Shown: positions 30,653-32,466 of the stretch, in pieces
Numbering within the stretch: the first letter of the stretch is position 1
Layout of the letters: every line of letters begins with the position of its first letter
DNA from: Nitrospina sp.
Lineage (GTDB): Bacteria > Nitrospinota > Nitrospinia > Nitrospinales > VA-1
Direction of reading: 5' to 3'
Assembly: GCA_018653085.1 (NCBI GenBank)
Contig: JABIAY010000019.1
Span: forward strand, 1 to 32,466
Length of the DNA: 32,466 nt
The notes under the pieces: generated by a model
Told to the model about the DNA's origin: nothing
Seen by the model: only the letters and a program-made list of their open reading frames with translations
Databases searched by the model: none
Made by a program: the position numbers and the translations under genes

Positions 30653-31582
30653 ATGCAATGTCCGGATTGTGGTTACATCTGCTTCAAGCAGGCAAAGGAT
30701 TGCGGAAGCTGTGGCTTTAGCTTTAAGAAAGCCTCAGCAACATCCCTTTTCCGCAATGATTCTTTTACCATCTTTGCCAGATCGGAACCCCCTGCAGAAG
30801 AACAAGAACCATCAACCGCTTCTGCAGACAGCGAGGGAATTGCTGTCATGGACCCTCCTGAAGGTTCTCAGGAAAACACCGAGTCCGGAGATTTCCTTCT
30901 GGATCTCTCCGATGCCGAGAAGAAGTCTCCTGCAACTACTTTAGAATCATCAACTTCCGATGCAGACAACACGGAATTCACACCCTTGGAGTTTGGGGCT
31001 GATGCTGATATCAACCTCGAAGAAGTGGAAGTCGAGGGACTTGGATTGGGGCTGGAACCGCTAGAAGATGAACCTTCTGAATCCCCTCCAGCAAGCTCCG
31101 AAACGGAACCCGAAGAAAATGTGCTTGAAATCAGTGAGGCGCCGGAAGTAATCGATCTGAACCCAGAACCCGAAGTGATCGACCTGAACCCAGAACCCGA
31201 AGCGGTGGATGAAGGGCCTGCTATAGAAATCACATCGGCTTCGCCCCCAGAAGATGAGACACTTGAAATCAATGACTTGAGTGAAGTGTCCCTGGACGAA
31301 AATGCCGATGAAGAGGTGGTTCAAGTGGAAGAGGAGCCTGCGGCTCCCGTATTGGATCTTGGAGAAGATGAAATATCATTGGAAATTGATGAAGACCCTG
31401 TACTGGAAAGTCCGCCGCCCCCACCCCCAGCCCAAATAGATGAGTTAGAGTTGAGTCTGGAAATTGATGATTCAGAAGGACCGCTTTCTACTACAGACAC
31501 GGAAACCCCGAAGGTTGAAATCGAAGACCTGGGCCTTGAGCTGGAAGATTCGGACTCCCCACCTGATGCGGAAAAACCTTAA
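30653..31582 (+). CDS. zinc-ribbon protein with long acidic disordered tail
   Basis: A 309-aa protein. The N-terminus is a zinc ribbon, MQCPDCGYICFKQAKDCGSCGFSF, with ligands Cys3, Cys6, Cys17 and Cys20. The rest is very acidic, rich in Glu, Asp, Pro and Ser, and surely disordered. It contains short recurring strips: EVIDLNPEP twice in tandem (31145-31198), EISLEIDEDP/ELSLEIDDSE and LGLELE. No membrane segment or signal. I do not recognise a named family; the acidic LxLEID strips could be docking motifs for one partner. Function unknown. Start is fixed by the need to keep Cys3/Cys6. Confidence 0.8.
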   Translation: MQCPDCGYICFKQAKDCGSCGFSFKKASATSLFRNDSFTIFARSEPPAEEQEPSTASADSEGIAVMDPPEGSQENTESGDFLLDLSDAEKKSPATTLESSTSDADNTEFTPLEFGADADINLEEVEVEGLGLGLEPLEDEPSESPPASSETEPEENVLEISEAPEVIDLNPEPEVIDLNPEPEAVDEGPAIEITSASPPEDETLEINDLSEVSLDENADEEVVQVEEEPAAPVLDLGEDEISLEIDEDPVLESPPPPPPAQIDELELSLEIDDSEGPLSTTDTETPKVEIEDLGLELEDSDSPPDAEKP

Positions 31583-31721
31583 CCCCAAAATCCCCCCCCC
31601 CAGAGCAGAAAAAATTGGATTTTAAGGCAAAATTCCTTTATAAAGGTAGGTTCATGGTAAAACAGTAACCCCGATGGATTCGGCTTTTTCTTCTCAATGC
31701 CCGGAACCGCGCACCTTAGTA

Positions 31722-31866
31722 GCCCACTTTTTCCCCCGGACTCTGCATATTCAAGAGAACAGCCATAAATTTGGCCCGTGAGGGTATCATTTATGGGGGA
31801 TAAATTAAAAAGTGGGCAACAAAAGTTTTCTCAAGCAAACTTATTTTGAGCCGGGGAAACGGCTCC
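31722..31866 (+). promoter_or_regulatory. hairpin-rich leader upstream of the aminotransferase fragment and serC
   Basis: Outer stem GCCCACTTTTT (31722-31732) with AAAAAGTGGGC (31807-31817). Inside lie CTCT/AGAG (31741-31757) and CCATAAAT/ATTTATGG (31763-31796, itself enclosing GCCC-GTGA-GGGT), giving a three-way-junction shape. A separate stem GAGCCG-GGGAAA-CGGCTC (31848-31865) with a T-rich tail follows. Resembles a sensor plus expression platform, but matches no riboswitch class I can name. A TATAAT (31880-31885) lies further down and could be a promoter for the coding part alone. Confidence 0.45.
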
Positions 31867-31907
31867 TTTAAAATTTACTTATAATCCCAGTCAGGAAAAA
31901 CTACAGA

Positions 31908-32114
31908 ATGAAAAAAAAATATCTGCTAGCACCCGGTCCTACACCTGTTCCAGAGCATGTGTCTCTGGAAATGGCTCTTCCCATGCAACATCACCGGACT
32001 CCCCAGTTCAGCAAAATATTTGGTGAAGCCGCAGAAGGAGCCAAATATCTTTTTCAAACCAAGCAGGATGTGCTGATTCTTGCTACCACTGAAACAGCAG
32101 GAGATATGTTGTAA
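31908..32114 (+). pseudogene. truncated class V aminotransferase (alanine/serine-glyoxylate type)
   Basis: A 68-aa frame that is the N-terminal sixth of an alanine-glyoxylate/serine-pyruvate aminotransferase: [61 protein letters not shown]. Full-length family members are ~360-390 aa and continue after TAG with a long PLP-binding domain; here DML and a stop follow. The catalytic Lys region is absent, so the product cannot be an enzyme. AGGA precedes the ATG. The stop TAA shares its last base with the ATG of serC. Probably a deletion joining two class V aminotransferase genes, or an assembly collapse. Confidence 0.8.
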
Positions 32115-32466
32115 TGCCCAGAAAATATAATTTCAGTGCTGGCCCAGCGATGTTACCAGAAGCCGTATTAAAGCAGGCGCAAGAAGAATTGCCGGATTGG
32201 CATGGTTCTGGGGCTTCGATCATGGAGATGAGTCACAGAGGCAAGGAATTTGTATCTGTTTACGAGGAGGCGGAAAAGGATGTCCGTGAACTGTTGGATG
32301 TACCCAAGAACTATAAGGTATTGTTTTTACAAGGGGGTGCGTCTGCTCAGTTTGCAACAATTCCCATGAATCTGCTTCGTGGGAAAACCAAAGCTGATTA
32401 TATTTGGACTGGTGCTTGGGGAAAGAAAGCCATTAGTGAGGCAAAAAAATATTGCGAGGTGAACGT
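32114..32466 (+). CDS. serC: phosphoserine aminotransferase (5' part, runs off the window)
   Basis: Converts 3-phosphohydroxypyruvate to phosphoserine in serine synthesis (and acts in pyridoxine synthesis in some bacteria). The first 117 codons are present and typical: [52 protein letters not shown] and [15 protein letters not shown]. The PLP Lys lies beyond the window. The ATG overlaps the stop of the aminotransferase fragment by one base (TAATG), implying coupled translation. No separate ribosome site is evident: upstream is GCAGGAGATATG, whose AGGAG lies 10 bases before the start and would serve. Confidence 0.93.
   Translation, partial: MPRKYNFSAGPAMLPEAVLKQAQEELPDWHGSGASIMEMSHRGKEFVSVYEEAEKDVRELLDVPKNYKVLFLQGGASAQFATIPMNLLRGKTKADYIWTGAWGKKAISEAKKYCEVN

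Overview
The window reads as chromosome from a flagellated Gram-negative bacterium with moderate GC and operon-packed genes. The combination of a flagellin array with FlaG proteins, a GldA/GldF/GldG/DUF4340 operon and an exported truncated globin would fit a Nitrospinota-like or related marine lineage. That assignment is a low-confidence impression, because no rRNA or other phylogenetic marker is present. I see no insertion sequence with a transposase, no CRISPR array and no prophage.

Layout. 1-900: a terminator, tRNA-Lys(CTT) and a small membrane protein on the minus strand. 1156-3473: 1-Cys peroxiredoxin, SirB1-like protein and an SDR oxidoreductase. 3770-5524: two genes of unknown function; the first has a good sigma-28 promoter. 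5555-9560: rfbC, the overlapping hisA-hisF pair, an S66 LD-carboxypeptidase and an SpsF-like nucleotidyltransferase. 9808-16736: a flagellin locus with five short flagellins, one strongly diverged flagellin-like gene and two flaG genes. It forms two modules, each closed by a strong terminator after flaG. 16929-18613: a Gfo/Idh/MocA oxidoreductase and a membrane protein. 18786-23779: an ABC transporter operon of the GldA-GldF-GldG-DUF4340 type. 23780-24604: an 825-base spacer with a promoter, many hairpins and a terminator with a competing helix, probably an undescribed structured RNA or leader. 24605-26323: dut, a macro-domain gene and an Nfu Fe-S scaffold. 26687-27460: an exported truncated hemoglobin with a TPR tail, bracketed by direct copies of a dispersed repeat. 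27851-30275: LOG-family phosphoribohydrolase, dGTPase-like HD hydrolase and a TPR protein on the minus strand. 30653-31582: a zinc-ribbon protein with a long acidic tail. 31908-32466: a truncated class V aminotransferase fragment coupled to the start of serC, behind a hairpin-rich leader.

How it works together. The flagellar part appears to be a late regulon: sigma-28 boxes of the TAAAG-N11/12-CCGATA type precede flagellins 1, 3 and 4 and the unknown gene at 3770-4579. Several flagellin leaders carry GGA-loop hairpins of the kind bound by CsrA, suggesting a second, translational control layer. Sugar-nucleotide genes on both sides (rfbC, SpsF-like, Gfo/Idh/MocA) may serve surface polysaccharide or flagellin glycosylation. 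dut, macro-domain, LOG and dGTPase genes form a loose nucleotide-sanitation group.

The most unusual features are: (1) a family of intergenic elements with ends CCACTAG...CTAGTGG that supply stop codons and a 5' mRNA hairpin to neighbouring genes; (2) the flagellin-derived gene lacking recognisable D0 ends; (3) the structured 24012-24486 transcript; (4) the repeat-bracketed exported globin with a 21-bp direct-repeat operator candidate; (5) the 5' fragment of an aminotransferase joined exactly to serC.
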